Shown: positions 1-9,285, numbered from the stretch's first letter. The stretch is 64,000 nucleotides of DNA from Amniculibacterium aquaticum (GCF_003852705.1 NZ_REFA01000013.1:18182-82181), one strand, 5' to 3'. Notes: generated by a model from the letters alone, not told the origin. A program made the numbers and translations.

Positions 1-1461
1 CAAACCAAAATGCTCACCTACCGGTTTTTTCTGTTTGGGTTGATAGGTATTTATCACAAAAATTCCGTTTTCGCTATCGTACAATTTTATAAACAAAGGA
101 TGATCTACAGTAGCAATATTGTGTTTGATGGCATTTTCGACTACGATTTGCAAGGACAGATACGGAATCTTTTTATTGAGATTTTCAGGTATTTCTATGT
201 TTTTTTCAAACTGAATCTCATCTTCAAAACGACTTTTTTGTAAGTCCATAAACGGATTTATGAACTTCAACTCATCCTTTACCAAGACCAAGTTTTCTTT
301 GGGTGGAATGATGATGTATCTGTAAATTTTAGACAAATTCATTGTGAATTTTTGCGCTTTTTGCGGATCCAAACCAATTAGCATATAAAGCGAATTTAAT
401 GAATTGAATAAAAAGTGTGGATTGATTTGATTTTTAAGTTGTTGCAATTGATTAATGGCATTTTCTTTATGCATTTCTTCATTTATGATCAGGAGTTTAT
501 TCTTCTCATTTTGCACCAATTCCTTTTCTTTATACGCATTGTTGGTGGCTTGATGGAACACAATAAAAATAATGGAAATCAGCAAAATCGTTGCTAGAAA
601 GATGTAGATAATATAATTTTTGGTCTTATTGACATTTTCATCAATCAAAAAATTCACATAATTCACAGCGACATAACCGTCAAAATTTCTCGTTTTCAGA
701 GGTTTTATAAATCGTAAAACTTCTAAATTAAGGTACTCCGAATTTACTTTTCTCTCGGTATTCCCCATTTCAGGAGTTATGGTGTCTTTTGGGACGATGT
801 TGGTAAAGCCGAATACATTTTTTCCAATAAATTTTTGTTCGGGATGGGTAATGCATGTACCGTCTTTTGAAAAAACAAAGGCATAATTGTTTTGGCTTTG
901 TGTGACCTCTGAAAAATAATCGTGTAAATTATTTAGATTGATGGTAAATCCGTAATATCCATTAAATTCTGGAGAACGATTTTTTTGGTAATTGACCCAA
1001 AACATGGAGTCTTTTACTGTTACAAAACAACTGTTCTGTTTCGTAGTTGTCAAAAACGATTTTGTACTAAAATCTTTTTGATTGTTAATTTTATTTTTAA
1101 AAAAATACGGAAACAAATTCTTTTCGTTATCAACATTCGAAACCCAATTGTAGGGTTTGATATTTTGCTGAATTTTAAATTTATTCAACAATTCAAACTC
1201 TGTTTTAATTTCGTTTTCAGATCTGTTCTTTGTCATTTCATTCAGAGAAATCTGATAATTTTCAATATTCGAAAACACATTGCTTATGGCGATATATTTA
1301 TTCTGAAATGCTTTTCTAGCACTTTCTTCATTGATTTTCTTGCTTTCATTGGTGATCAGAAAACTAGAAACAACAAAAGCCAAAAAGGCAATAACACATA
1401 CGACAATTGCGATGATGAAGATGGGTTTTCGAGAATTTAGATTATAAAAAATAGACTTCAC
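1..1461 (-). CDS. LytS/YehU-type sensor histidine kinase (3' part outside window)
   Basis: 487 codons are visible and the frame is still open at position 1, so the C-terminal end of the kinase is missing. Start is GTG at 1461; the ATG two bases upstream is in another frame and runs into TGA, and an in-frame TAA lies four codons upstream. A first membrane helix (about residues 13-36) is followed by a roughly 230-residue extracytoplasmic sensor region, a second helix (about 275-297), and a cytoplasmic kinase core. The phospho-acceptor box reads NPHFLFNSLN with His at about residue 349, and an N-box VVENAIKHN follows, both typical of the His_kinase/HATPase pair of LytS-like sensors. The family usually works with a LytTR response regulator, expected next door beyond the left edge. 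The signal sensed is unknown. Confidence 0.85.
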   Translation of the reverse strand, partial: MKSIFYNLNSRKPIFIIAIVVCVIAFLAFVVSSFLITNESKKINEESARKAFQNKYIAISNVFSNIENYQISLNEMTKNRSENEIKTEFELLNKFKIQQNIKPYNWVSNVDNEKNLFPYFFKNKINNQKDFSTKSFLTTTKQNSCFVTVKDSMFWVNYQKNRSPEFNGYYGFTINLNNLHDYFSEVTQSQNNYAFVFSKDGTCITHPEQKFIGKNVFGFTNIVPKDTITPEMGNTERKVNSEYLNLEVLRFIKPLKTRNFDGYVAVNYVNFLIDENVNKTKNYIIYIFLATILLISIIFIVFHQATNNAYKEKELVQNEKNKLLIINEEMHKENAINQLQQLKNQINPHFLFNSLNSLYMLIGLDPQKAQKFTMNLSKIYRYIIIPPKENLVLVKDELKFINPFMDLQKSRFEDEIQFEKNIEIPENLNKKIPYLSLQIVVENAIKHNIATVDHPLFIKLYDSENGIFVINTYQPKQKKPVGEHFGL

Positions 1462-1547
1462 ATAAAAGAATTATGCTACAAAATTGATGAAAATTGGTGA
1501 GAAAACATATTAATTGTTACAAAATACAAATCCATGAAAAATATCAT

Positions 1548-1555
1548 TAACTTTG
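1548..1555 (+). promoter_or_regulatory. -7 element for the MgtC-like gene
   Basis: TAACTTTG fits the Bacteroidetes TAnnTTTG box. Its last three bases are the TTG that could be mistaken for an upstream start codon of the following gene, which argues for the ATG at 1574 instead. Confidence 0.55.
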
Positions 1556-1573
1556 GAAGTAAAGTACAACCCC

Positions 1574-2245
1574 ATGATCCTTTGGCAAGACATCTTATTA
1601 CGACTGGCATTGGCCTCCATTTTTGGAGCATTAATCGGACTTGAAAGAGAAAGAAAAAATTGGGCTGCAGGCCTCAGAACCCACATGATGGTTTGTGTGG
1701 GATCTTGTCTGGTCATGATGGTATCTAGTTTTGGTTTTCAAGATATTTTGGGAACACCCAATGTTAACCTAGACCCGTCCAGAGTGGCTGCACAAGTGGT
1801 TAGTGGTATAGGATTTTTAGGTGCCGGTACCATTATTTTTTCCAAACAAGGAATTATCCGGGGACTTACGACTGCCTCTGGATTGTGGACCGTTGCCGGT
1901 ATCGGTCTTGCTACCGGAAGTGGAATGTTTGTCGCAGCGGTCGCCACTACACTCATAGCAATAATAATTCTTTGGGGTCTAAAACCTTTAGAAGAGCGTG
2001 TTTTCAGAAAATTCAGACACATGTCTTTAAAAATCATTACACACAACGACATCAACCATGCCGTGTTTTTAAAATCTTTATTGACCAATGACAATCTGAA
2101 AGTTCAAAATTTTAATGTGGAGAAATTGGAAAATCAATATATTTTTGAACTGAAATTTGAAAACATTCCCATCAACCAAATAGATGTAATTATCGCAAAA
2201 ATTGAACAATACAAAGAAGTGAAAGAAATATTTTGGACTCAATAA
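1574..2245 (+). CDS. MgtC/SapB family membrane protein
   Basis: 223 residues. The N-terminal half holds about four hydrophobic helices with the family signature ALIGLERERKNWAAGLRTH (about residues 19-37) and the glycine-rich segment VVSGIGFLGAGTI near residues 77-89. The C-terminal roughly 70 residues form a soluble, ACT-like regulatory tail. MgtC-type proteins are inner-membrane proteins linked to Mg2+ limitation and to control of the F-type ATP synthase in enterobacteria; the role here is inferred from family only. I chose ATG 1574 because a longer TTG start would lie inside the promoter box. It converges with the YihY/BrkB-like gene with a single base between stops. Confidence 0.85.
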   Translation: MILWQDILLRLALASIFGALIGLERERKNWAAGLRTHMMVCVGSCLVMMVSSFGFQDILGTPNVNLDPSRVAAQVVSGIGFLGAGTIIFSKQGIIRGLTTASGLWTVAGIGLATGSGMFVAAVATTLIAIIILWGLKPLEERVFRKFRHMSLKIITHNDINHAVFLKSLLTNDNLKVQNFNVEKLENQYIFELKFENIPINQIDVIIAKIEQYKEVKEIFWTQ

Positions 2246-2246
2246 C

Positions 2247-3203
2247 TTAGTCCATCACCTCACTGCTATTATCGATGTCGATCAATTGTGTTCTTTTCTG
2301 ATCTTTTTCTATTTTTTTTAGCCGAATATTTTTAATGGCGAGATTCAGTTCATTCCCTAACAGGATCAAAATGATGTTAAGGTTGATCCAGACCATTACC
2401 AAAATTATGGAACCAATGGATCCGTATAAGACATTGTATCGGGCAAAATCCTTAACATAAACAGCAAAAAAGTAAGTCAGAAGTATGAACAAAACGGTGG
2501 TGAGGATAGCGCCTGGCAACGCTTGTTTCCAAGAATTGATCCTAAAACATCCCAGCCAATAAAATAAACTGAGGACTAAAAAATAGAACAATGGAAAGGA
2601 AAAAAAACCAATAATTTTAGACAAATTACTTATTAACCAGGTGGTTTTTATCTCTGGGCTAAACAATTTTAGTACCACTTCGCTATAATAAAGTCCTAAT
2701 AAGGAAAATATAATGAATGCTGTAAATGAGAGTGTTATGGCAAAGGAAACCAAATATTCTTTTATGGCATTCACCTTTCTGCGGTGGTTCAGGTTGAATC
2801 CGTTGATCAGAGAATGTGTTCCGTTGGTGGCAAAAATTAATGCCAAAAAAATGGTGAGAAAACTTAGGTTTTTAATATTGGGGTTGATGACATCCTCGAT
2901 ATAATTGGAGATATCTTCCTGAACTTTGGCCGGAAAAAAATTATGCAACAAGACATGAAAAATATAATACTGCAACTCGTGATAATGCGGCAGATACGGC
3001 AATAGGGACAACAAGAACAATAAAAATGGAAACAAAGACAAGAAAAAACTCCAAGATATACTGGCAGCCATCCTCCCGATTTGCATTCTGAAAATTCCTT
3101 TTCCATAAATTTCGAACATTCTCCAAAGTGAAATATCCAAAAATGGAATGTGTATCCCATGAAAAAAGTCTCGGATTTTAAAAAGAAATTGAGGGGTTTT
3201 CAA
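2247..3203 (-). CDS. YihY/virulence factor BrkB family membrane protein
   Basis: 318 residues with about six membrane helices. The N-terminal block has SISWSFFLSLFPFLLFLLSL, and the C-terminal half contains the YGSIGSIILVMVWINLN segment typical of the family. The biochemical role of the family is not settled, despite old annotation as RNase BN. The start is TTG at 3203: an in-frame TGA lies three codons upstream, no ATG is available nearby, and a full promoter is present just upstream, so this non-ATG start is probably genuine. The C-terminal tail is charged and cytoplasmic. Confidence 0.85.
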   Translation of the reverse strand: MKTPQFLFKIRDFFHGIHIPFLDISLWRMFEIYGKGIFRMQIGRMAASISWSFFLSLFPFLLFLLSLLPYLPHYHELQYYIFHVLLHNFFPAKVQEDISNYIEDVINPNIKNLSFLTIFLALIFATNGTHSLINGFNLNHRRKVNAIKEYLVSFAITLSFTAFIIFSLLGLYYSEVVLKLFSPEIKTTWLISNLSKIIGFFSFPLFYFLVLSLFYWLGCFRINSWKQALPGAILTTVLFILLTYFFAVYVKDFARYNVLYGSIGSIILVMVWINLNIILILLGNELNLAIKNIRLKKIEKDQKRTQLIDIDNSSEVMD

Positions 3204-3227
3204 AATGCATCATTTATATTTGCAAAA

Positions 3228-3257
3228 CAAAGATAGGAAAACGACCGAATTATCCAA
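3228..3257 (-). promoter_or_regulatory. Complete Bacteroidetes promoter for the YihY/BrkB-like gene
   Basis: On the minus strand TTG (3257-3255), a spacer of exactly 19 bases, then TATCTTTG (3235-3228). This is a consensus match and supports the TTG start 25 bases downstream. Confidence 0.75.
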
Positions 3258-3326
3258 ATACTTTAATTTTCTATTGTTATCATAATTCATCAGTACCAAT
3301 AACCGTACAACAACCTCCGTTAGAAA

Positions 3327-3800
3327 ATGAAAATAAACTTGATGTGTATTGGCAAAACAGACGACAAGGAAATAAAAAATTTGGTTTCCTACTACAAACT
3401 TCGTTTGCCAAAATATTGGAATTTTGAAATTATCGAAATTCCGGATGTTAAAAATGCTAAAAACCTAAGTCCCGATTTGCTAAAAAAAGAAGAAGCCAAA
3501 CTCATCTTTCAAAATCTTGATTCGACCGATGTTTTGGTACTTTTGGACGAAAAAGGTAAGCAATTTACCAGCAGAGAATTTGCCCAAAAAATTGATCATT
3601 GGCAAAACAGTTCCATCAAAAGAATTGTGATTTTGATTGGTGGTGCTTACGGGTTTGCAGAAGAAATCTACCAAAGGGCAAATGAAAAAATATCCTTGTC
3701 CAAAATGACTTTTACCCATCAAATGATTCGCTTATTCATCGTAGAACAAATCTACAGAGCCGATCAAATCCTACAAGGAAAGCCCTATCACAACGATTAA
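3327..3800 (+). CDS. rlmH: 23S rRNA (pseudouridine1915-N3)-methyltransferase RlmH
   Basis: 157 residues, the normal length of this SPOUT-class methyltransferase. It methylates N3 of pseudouridine 1915 in helix 69 of 23S rRNA using S-adenosylmethionine. Family hallmarks are visible: the N-terminal KINLMCIGKT strand, LLDEKGKQFTSREFA near residue 73, the SAM-binding knot loop IGGAYGFAEEI near residue 104, and the C-terminal MTFTHQMIRLFIVEQIYRA and GKPYHND end, which carry substrate and tRNA-like-surface contacts. It stands alone on this strand and its stop overlaps by four bases the stop of the convergent PAP2 gene. Confidence 0.97.
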   Translation: MKINLMCIGKTDDKEIKNLVSYYKLRLPKYWNFEIIEIPDVKNAKNLSPDLLKKEEAKLIFQNLDSTDVLVLLDEKGKQFTSREFAQKIDHWQNSSIKRIVILIGGAYGFAEEIYQRANEKISLSKMTFTHQMIRLFIVEQIYRADQILQGKPYHND

Positions 3801-4381
3801 TGTCCGGTGCCAGAAGGCGGTTCCAAATTTTGTTTTTGTAAAACTTTCTTCATCAATTTAGAAAAAAGAATACCCAATAAAATTCCGGCTACCATTCCGG
3901 TAATGATATCTCCGGGGAAATGCACTCCCAAATAAATCCTGCTGTAGGAAACCAAAATAGCCCAAGAAAACAATAAAATAGGAAACCACGGTATTTTTTT
4001 TCTCAACAAAAAAGATAAAAAAGTGGCCAAGAAAAAGGTATTGGAGGCATGACTGGAATAGAAGCCAAACTGTCCACCACAAGTCACCATTCTCATTTTC
4101 GATATCAATTCCGGATCGTGACAAGGCCTCAGCCTCATGAAACCGTTCTTAAAAATACCTGCTAATTGATCGGAGATGGTAATTCCCAATGCAATAAATA
4201 TAAGTATAAAAATCACGGATTTGGCCTTATAATTTCTAAATAATAAATACAGAAAAATAACATAAAGCGGTATCCAGAACCATTTTCCGGTAATCATTAA
4301 CCAAAAAGGATCGAAGGCAGAATCTCCAAGCCCATTCAAAAATAACAAAGCTGCTTTGTCTTCTTGTATCAGTTCGTTCAT
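3797..4381 (-). CDS. PAP2 superfamily membrane phosphatase
   Basis: 194 residues with about five to six membrane helices. The three acid-phosphatase motifs are present in order: KNGFMRLRP (about residues 78-86), YSSHAS (about 108-113, the PSGH-equivalent carrying the first catalytic His), and SRIYLGVHFPGDI (about 150-162, carrying the second catalytic His and the Asp). Family members remove phosphate from undecaprenyl pyrophosphate, phosphatidate or lipid A; which lipid is used here cannot be told. The gene follows tatA by five bases and is probably cotranscribed with it. Confidence 0.9.
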   Translation of the reverse strand: MNELIQEDKAALLFLNGLGDSAFDPFWLMITGKWFWIPLYVIFLYLLFRNYKAKSVIFILIFIALGITISDQLAGIFKNGFMRLRPCHDPELISKMRMVTCGGQFGFYSSHASNTFFLATFLSFLLRKKIPWFPILLFSWAILVSYSRIYLGVHFPGDIITGMVAGILLGILFSKLMKKVLQKQNLEPPSGTGH

Positions 4382-4386
4382 AGAAA

Positions 4387-4731
4387 TTATCGGCTCACCG
4401 GACCTTGATAGTTGCTGTCCGAAGGATTGGGTTTATTAGATTGCACCTCGTTGGAATTTTCAATGTATTTTTTAAGATCCATCTCCTCACGAAGTTGTTC
4501 TCTAGGGTCAAATTCTTTCACCTGATCCTTTACTTTATCAATTTCTTTTTTAATTTCAGAAATCGGATTGTCTGTATCCTTCATGATTTCTGTTTTTATA
4601 TCGTCCATTGCACCACGCATCTTTCTCACTCCTTGTCCTAAATCTCTGGCGATTTGAGGGAGTTTATTGGGACCAAACATGATCACAATAACCAAAAAGA
4701 TAACGAGCATTTCTCCTATACTAAGTTCCAT
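4387..4731 (-). CDS. tatA: Sec-independent translocase TatA/TatB-type subunit
   Basis: 114 residues. The short N-terminal membrane helix (about residues 5-20) ends in the FGPNKLPQIARDLGQGVRK hinge and amphipathic helix that defines the TatA/B/E family, followed by an acidic, Lys/Glu-rich cytoplasmic tail. It belongs to the twin-arginine pathway that exports folded proteins. The Phe-Gly pair at the hinge favours a TatA-type role, but TatA and TatB are hard to separate in this phylum. No tatC lies in the window. Confidence 0.9.
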   Translation of the reverse strand: MELSIGEMLVIFLVIVIMFGPNKLPQIARDLGQGVRKMRGAMDDIKTEIMKDTDNPISEIKKEIDKVKDQVKEFDPREQLREEMDLKKYIENSNEVQSNKPNPSDSNYQGPVSR

Positions 4732-4806
4732 AGCTGCGAAATTACAAAAGTTTGAATGAATAAATTAACCAAATTGAAAAATTAAGTAGATTTTAAGATT
4801 TGCAGT

Positions 4807-6012
4807 CTATTTAAAATTTCTATACACAAACAACAGACTGATAACGATGAGTCCAAAACCCAATAAAAACGGAGCACCGGGAAAGTTAATAGGAGCATCG
4901 TCGTGGGTAAAATAATAAAAAGTATTGGTCATCAACGGTGGGCCTACAATGGCTGTGGCACTGGCCAAACTTGCCAAAGCTCCTTGCAATTCTCCCTGTT
5001 CATTTTTAGGCACCTGAACGGAAATTACAGATTGTAATGTAGGGCCTGCAATCCCACCCAAACCGTAAATAATAAGGATGGCGTACATCATCCAACTTTG
5101 ATTGGCAAAAGCAAATAAAAACATTCCTACAGCGTAGAAAAATAGTCCGTACAAGATGCTTCTTTCGTTTCCGATCTTAGGATTTATCACCCGGATTAGT
5201 CCTCCTTGCACAATGGCAGCGACCAAACCAGAAACTCCGAGAGAGATACCAACCCATTTTTCGTTCCAATTAAATTTATACATGGTGTAGAAAGCCCAAT
5301 TGGTTTGTAGTGCGTGAAACGCGATGTACATAAAAACCAAAGCCACTACCAAACCTAAAATTTGTGGATACTTTTTCAACCTTAACAAAGAGCCTATCGG
5401 ATTGGCTCTTTTCCATTGAAAAGGTCTGCGATGGTCTTTGTCTAAGCTTTCTGGTAATGCAAAATATCCGTAGATAAAGTTGACCAAACACAATGCCGAA
5501 GCCGCAAAGAAAGGAACACGGCTACCGTACTGTCCCAAAAGTCCTCCCAATACAGGACCTATGATAAAGCCCAATCCAAAAGCCATCCCAATCATTCCAA
5601 AATTTTTGGCACGGTTGTCATCTGTAGAAACATCGGCAATGTAAGCACTGGCCGGCGTGATGCTGGCGCCGGTTATCCCGGAGAATAATCGCCCAACAAA
5701 AAGCCAAAAAATACTTGGAGCCAAACCTTGAATAAGAAAATTGATTGAAAACCCCAGCAATGAAGCCAAGATCACGGGTCTTCTGCCAAATTTATCACTC
5801 AATCCTCCTAAAACAGAAGCAAAAAGAAATTGTGTGGTTGCATATACAAAACTAAGCCATCCTCCGTATTTGGAGGCCAAACTAATATCCCCGTGGATTA
5901 ATTCTTTGATCAAAGCCGGAACCACAGGAATGATGATGCCCCAACCTGTGATATCGATCAGTAAAGTAATGAATATGAACCAAATGGCCGTTTTCTTTTT
6001 TGTTTCTTGCAT
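4807..6012 (-). CDS. MFS transporter of the Tet/TCR family
   Basis: 401 residues with about twelve membrane helices. The major-facilitator loop 2-3 motif reads GGLSDKFGRRPVILAS (about residues 66-81), and the motif C-like segment GLGFIIGPVLGGLLGQYG (about 146-163) marks a drug/proton antiporter. Overall it resembles TetA-like efflux proteins common in Flavobacteriia chromosomes. The real substrate is not known, and resistance to tetracycline should not be assumed. It lies downstream of a terminator closing the proline dehydrogenase gene, so it is probably transcribed on its own. Confidence 0.88.
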   Translation of the reverse strand: MQETKKKTAIWFIFITLLIDITGWGIIIPVVPALIKELIHGDISLASKYGGWLSFVYATTQFLFASVLGGLSDKFGRRPVILASLLGFSINFLIQGLAPSIFWLFVGRLFSGITGASITPASAYIADVSTDDNRAKNFGMIGMAFGLGFIIGPVLGGLLGQYGSRVPFFAASALCLVNFIYGYFALPESLDKDHRRPFQWKRANPIGSLLRLKKYPQILGLVVALVFMYIAFHALQTNWAFYTMYKFNWNEKWVGISLGVSGLVAAIVQGGLIRVINPKIGNERSILYGLFFYAVGMFLFAFANQSWMMYAILIIYGLGGIAGPTLQSVISVQVPKNEQGELQGALASLASATAIVGPPLMTNTFYYFTHDDAPINFPGAPFLLGFGLIVISLLFVYRNFK

Positions 6013-6028
6013 AAATTATGGGATTCGA

Positions 6029-6057
6029 CAAAAAAACTTCCAAAATCTTTTGGAAGT
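6029..6057 (-). terminator. Terminator after proline dehydrogenase
   Basis: Arms 6036-6045 and 6048-6057 are perfectly complementary (10 bp), followed on the minus strand by seven T. T-rich on both sides, so it may act in both directions. Confidence 0.8.
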
Positions 6058-6072
6058 TTTTTTCTTCGAATA

Positions 6073-7245
6073 TTATTTTAATTTTTTTCTTCTTTCAATT
6101 TCCTTGTTCAGAAGTCCAAGCTCTCTACCGGTTTGTCCAGCGACTGAAGTATTTTCTTGGGCTCTTCTGGTTAGGTACGGTACCACATCTTTTACAGGGC
6201 CGTACGGAAGGTACTTGCTGGCGTTGTATTTTTGGTTCCCCAAATAATAAGTGATGTTATCGCTCATACCGTACAATTGTCCGAAATGGATTCGGCTATC
6301 GTCGTTCGCCAATTGTTGGGTTTTCATTTTATCCATTGCCAACTCGGTCGATTTTTCGTTGTGTGTACCGAAGAAAGCAGAAACTTTATCCAAATGATTC
6401 ATTACGAATTGTACAGCAGCATCGTAGTTATCATCTGTTGCTTGTTTGTTTGGTTGGATTGGGTCCGGATATCCCATTGCAGCGGCTCTTTCTCTTTCTT
6501 TCTCCATATAGGCACCACGAACGAATTTGTAACCTAAGAAATAATTTTTCTCCTGTGCTCTTTTCAGATCAGCTTCAAGATATTCAATTCTTCCGGTTCT
6601 GTACATTTGGATGGTATTCCATACGATGGCTTTTTCTTTGTTGAATCTTTCCATCATGTCGTTTACCAAATCATCCACGGCAGTTTGCATGTGAGTTTCT
6701 TCGGCATCAACCATAAGGATTACACCAAGATCGTAAGCCAATTGGCACACTTCGAGGTATCTTTTCTTGATGTTTTCCCATTCTTGTTTTTCGGAAGAAG
6801 TCAGCTCTTTACCTTTTTGAATTTCTGCATACAAATCCAAACGACCAAATCCTGTTGGCTTGAATACCACGAACGGAATGGCCGGGTTTCCTTTTGCAAA
6901 CTGAATATTTTGTTTAATTTCTTCGCAAGTATGGTCGAATGTTTGTTCGTCTTCTTTCCCCTCAATGGCATAATCAAAGATACTTCCGATGTGGTGTGCG
7001 TACATTTGTTGTACCACTTTGGAACTTTCTTCTCGGGTTACACCTCCACAAAATTGCTCGAACAAGGTGTTTTTCACAATATTTTCTACAAAGGGAAAGT
7101 TATTTTTTATGGTAAAATTCAAAGCGTTGATCCCTACATTGGTAAGGCTTGGATACTGTATCATGGTGAACATCCATTTTGCTTTTTCTAATTGCTTTGT
7201 ACTTTTATCTACAAAAGCGATCTGAGTATCATTGAAAATTGACAT
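6073..7245 (-). CDS. Proline dehydrogenase family flavoprotein
   Basis: 390 residues. Catalyses FAD-dependent oxidation of proline to 1-pyrroline-5-carboxylate, the first step of proline use as carbon source, in the membrane-associated monofunctional form (no aldehyde dehydrogenase domain). Visible signs are VILMVDAEETHMQT (about residue 182), KFVRGAYMEKERERA (about 242), the FAD/substrate segment YGPVKDVVPYLTRRAQENTS near residues 345-364 (the YxxRR-EN signature), and GTHNEKSTELA (about 290). The next step enzyme is not in the window. ATG 7245 is preferred to a TTG nine codons upstream because that TTG is part of a promoter box. Confidence 0.93.
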   Translation of the reverse strand: MSIFNDTQIAFVDKSTKQLEKAKWMFTMIQYPSLTNVGINALNFTIKNNFPFVENIVKNTLFEQFCGGVTREESSKVVQQMYAHHIGSIFDYAIEGKEDEQTFDHTCEEIKQNIQFAKGNPAIPFVVFKPTGFGRLDLYAEIQKGKELTSSEKQEWENIKKRYLEVCQLAYDLGVILMVDAEETHMQTAVDDLVNDMMERFNKEKAIVWNTIQMYRTGRIEYLEADLKRAQEKNYFLGYKFVRGAYMEKERERAAAMGYPDPIQPNKQATDDNYDAAVQFVMNHLDKVSAFFGTHNEKSTELAMDKMKTQQLANDDSRIHFGQLYGMSDNITYYLGNQKYNASKYLPYGPVKDVVPYLTRRAQENTSVAGQTGRELGLLNKEIERRKKLK

Positions 7246-7269
7246 GGGAGATTGTATTTTAAAATCGTA

Positions 7270-7277
7270 CAAAATTA
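7270..7277 (-). promoter_or_regulatory. -7 element for proline dehydrogenase
   Basis: TAATTTTG on the minus strand, 24 bases before ATG 7245. No TTG at the ideal distance upstream. Confidence 0.5.
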
Positions 7278-7301
7278 ATCATTAATACATTCAAAAAAAA
7301 A

Positions 7302-8192
7302 TTACCACTTCATAATTATTCCATCAAAAAGCATGGCCAATATTCCTATAAAAATCCAGAATCGTAAAATATTAAGCGTATAAAATTTTGCATTTTTTTT
7401 ATTTGAAACCAACAAAAACGCCGAAAAAATAAAAATTAAGATACCCGATAAGTAATAATACGCCATAATTCCTGTTAATCCTTTTTTCATCACAATTAAA
7501 ATAGAATTCAGGATCAAGAAAACCAAAAGACTAATTATCAAACGATTAACCACTGTTTTTTTGAAAGTATTCGGTAGAGTGTGGTATCCAAAAATTTCAT
7601 CTGCGTGTTTGGTTAGGCTGTCTTTAATAATATCGATCACCAATAAAAGTCCAAATAAAAATGTAGCCATCAATACTATTTTGATGGAAAAAGTTTGATA
7701 ATAAATGAGCATTCCAAAAAAAGGATACAACGAAAGACTGACAAATGTCAGGTTATTCAGGATCAGAATTTTTGAAATTTTATGGCTGTAAAACCAAATG
7801 AGAAACTGATAAAACAGAAAAAAAATCAGGACTCTGACGGATATAAAACCGGCTACAGCCAAAGAAATGCTGTTGAGAAAAACATAAGCGTATAAAAAAT
7901 ACTTTTGCTTTAGGAAACTTTGCAGTTTTGTACGAAAAGGACGGGTGATTTTGTCTTTTTCTTTATCGTAAAACTGATTGATGATTCCTCCTGCACCAAT
8001 ACTGACTATTGCACAGAAAATAATGGCATGAACACGAAAATCAAATGCAAAAGCCCTCAGACTTTCTTCTTGATTAAATAAAAAAAAGGTGGAAACATAG
8101 AGTGCAAATGTAAGTACAACCACCATCAACAGTTTTGTCCCCAAAACAAATGCTAAAAGCTGGGAAAGTCTGTAGAGAAATTTATTTTCCAT
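7302..8192 (-). CDS. UbiA-superfamily prenyltransferase
   Basis: 296 residues, eight to nine membrane helices. Both aspartate-rich motifs are present: NQFYDKEKDKITRP (about residues 72-85), equivalent to NDxxD, and DIIKDSLTKHAD (about 186-197). The superfamily joins a prenyl diphosphate to an aromatic ring or glycerol phosphate in the membrane. Its partner substrate cannot be read from sequence; the adjacent mevalonate kinase gene, which feeds isoprenoid synthesis, fits the role. The gap to that gene is about 68 bases and both lie on the same strand, so cotranscription is likely. Confidence 0.85.
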   Translation of the reverse strand: MENKFLYRLSQLLAFVLGTKLLMVVVLTFALYVSTFFLFNQEESLRAFAFDFRVHAIIFCAIVSIGAGGIINQFYDKEKDKITRPFRTKLQSFLKQKYFLYAYVFLNSISLAVAGFISVRVLIFFLFYQFLIWFYSHKISKILILNNLTFVSLSLYPFFGMLIYYQTFSIKIVLMATFLFGLLLVIDIIKDSLTKHADEIFGYHTLPNTFKKTVVNRLIISLLVFLILNSILIVMKKGLTGIMAYYYLSGILIFIFSAFLLVSNKKNAKFYTLNILRFWIFIGILAMLFDGIIMKW

Positions 8193-8260
8193 AATCCATC
8201 CACCTTAAAGACAGAAAAAACACTTTTATATTAATGAAGTAAAAGATAAATTATTTATCC

Positions 8261-9187
8261 TTAGAAACGATAGATAACCTCTTTCTGAAAGCCGGATAAC
8301 ATCTCATCTGCTTTTTCATAATCTTTGGTAAAGCCCAAGATATAGCCACCACCTCCACTGCCACACAATTTCAGATAATAGGCATTGGTGTCCAAGCCTT
8401 TTTTCCAAGCTTTGTATAAACTTTCGGGGATCATGGGTTTGAAATGCTCGTATGCCCAAATCGAAAGACTTTTAAGATTTCTAAAAAAAGGATTCATTTC
8501 TTTCTTTAAAAAAGCATGTATGCAAGCGTTGTTATAATGGATAAATTCTTCTTTCAATGTTTTTCTGAACCCTTCGGTTTTCATTTTCTCAAAAAAGATC
8601 TGCACCATAGGACCGGTCTCTCCCACCATTCCGGAATCGATCAGAAAAATAGCTCCTTTGCCAACTTCTTCGGCCGGAATATTTACCTTATCAACACTTT
8701 CTTTATTTTCGATAAGAATTGGAAGGTTCATAAAACAAATTAATGGATCTATCCCCGAGCTTTTCCCATGAAAATAACTTTCTAAGAGTCCAAAAATCTT
8801 TTTCAATTCCTTCAGTTCGTCTTTAGAAATGGTTTCCGGTTCGAATTTCTTGATTGCATATTTGCTAAAAACCGCTGCAACCAAAGCTCCAGAACTCCCC
8901 ACTCCATAACCTTGCGGTATGTTGGAGTCAAAATACAAACCGTTATCAATATCGTTCTTCAGCCGTTCTACATCCAATAAAAATTCCGAAGGTAGCTCTA
9001 AAGTTTCTAAATATTCAGTGTATTTTTTCAAAGAACTGTTGGACTTTAAAATAAATTCAGAATCCAAGTCTGAAAATTTCAAAGACCCTTTATAGTAGCT
9101 GTATGGCAAAGTTAACCCTTGGGAATCTTCGATAATTCCGTATTCGCCAAAGAGAAGTATTTTTGCATAAAACAAAGGGTTGTTCAT
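8261..9187 (-). CDS. Mevalonate kinase (GHMP kinase family)
   Basis: 308 residues. Phosphorylates mevalonate at O5 using ATP, in the mevalonate route that Flavobacteriia use for isopentenyl diphosphate. The opening KILLFGEYGII is GHMP motif 1, PQGYGVGSSGAL (about residues 91-102) is the ATP-binding motif 2, SSGIDPLI (about 144-151) holds the catalytic Asp region, and LCGSGGGGYILGF (about 273-285) is motif 3. A related GHMP kinase such as diphosphomevalonate decarboxylase is less likely from the motif spacing. It is divergent from the SUI1 gene, sharing a 111-bp intergenic region. Confidence 0.85.
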   Translation of the reverse strand: MNNPLFYAKILLFGEYGIIEDSQGLTLPYSYYKGSLKFSDLDSEFILKSNSSLKKYTEYLETLELPSEFLLDVERLKNDIDNGLYFDSNIPQGYGVGSSGALVAAVFSKYAIKKFEPETISKDELKELKKIFGLLESYFHGKSSGIDPLICFMNLPILIENKESVDKVNIPAEEVGKGAIFLIDSGMVGETGPMVQIFFEKMKTEGFRKTLKEEFIHYNNACIHAFLKKEMNPFFRNLKSLSIWAYEHFKPMIPESLYKAWKKGLDTNAYYLKLCGSGGGGYILGFTKDYEKADEMLSGFQKEVIYRF

Positions 9188-9212
9188 CTTGTTAATTTAA
9201 AGTCATTAAATA

Positions 9213-9220
9213 CAAAATTA
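9213..9220 (-). promoter_or_regulatory. -7 element for mevalonate kinase
   Basis: TAATTTTG on the minus strand, 25 bases before the start codon at 9187. Confidence 0.5.
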
Positions 9221-9285
9221 CACTTTTTTTAACAATTATCACTAAATTTCAATAATTTAACATTCCAATTTTATTCAGAAAATAC

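Noticed and set aside
985..1440. 151-codon plus-strand frame at the left end
   Set aside because: It lies opposite the clearly coding sensor kinase and has low-complexity Phe/Ile-rich content.
2247..3203. RNase BN annotation for the YihY/BrkB-like protein
   Set aside because: The family is an integral membrane protein group, and that old name is regarded as an error; no nuclease motif is visible.
4807..6012. Acquired tetracycline resistance gene
   Set aside because: TetA-like MFS exporters are common chromosomal genes in this group, and no mobile context surrounds it.
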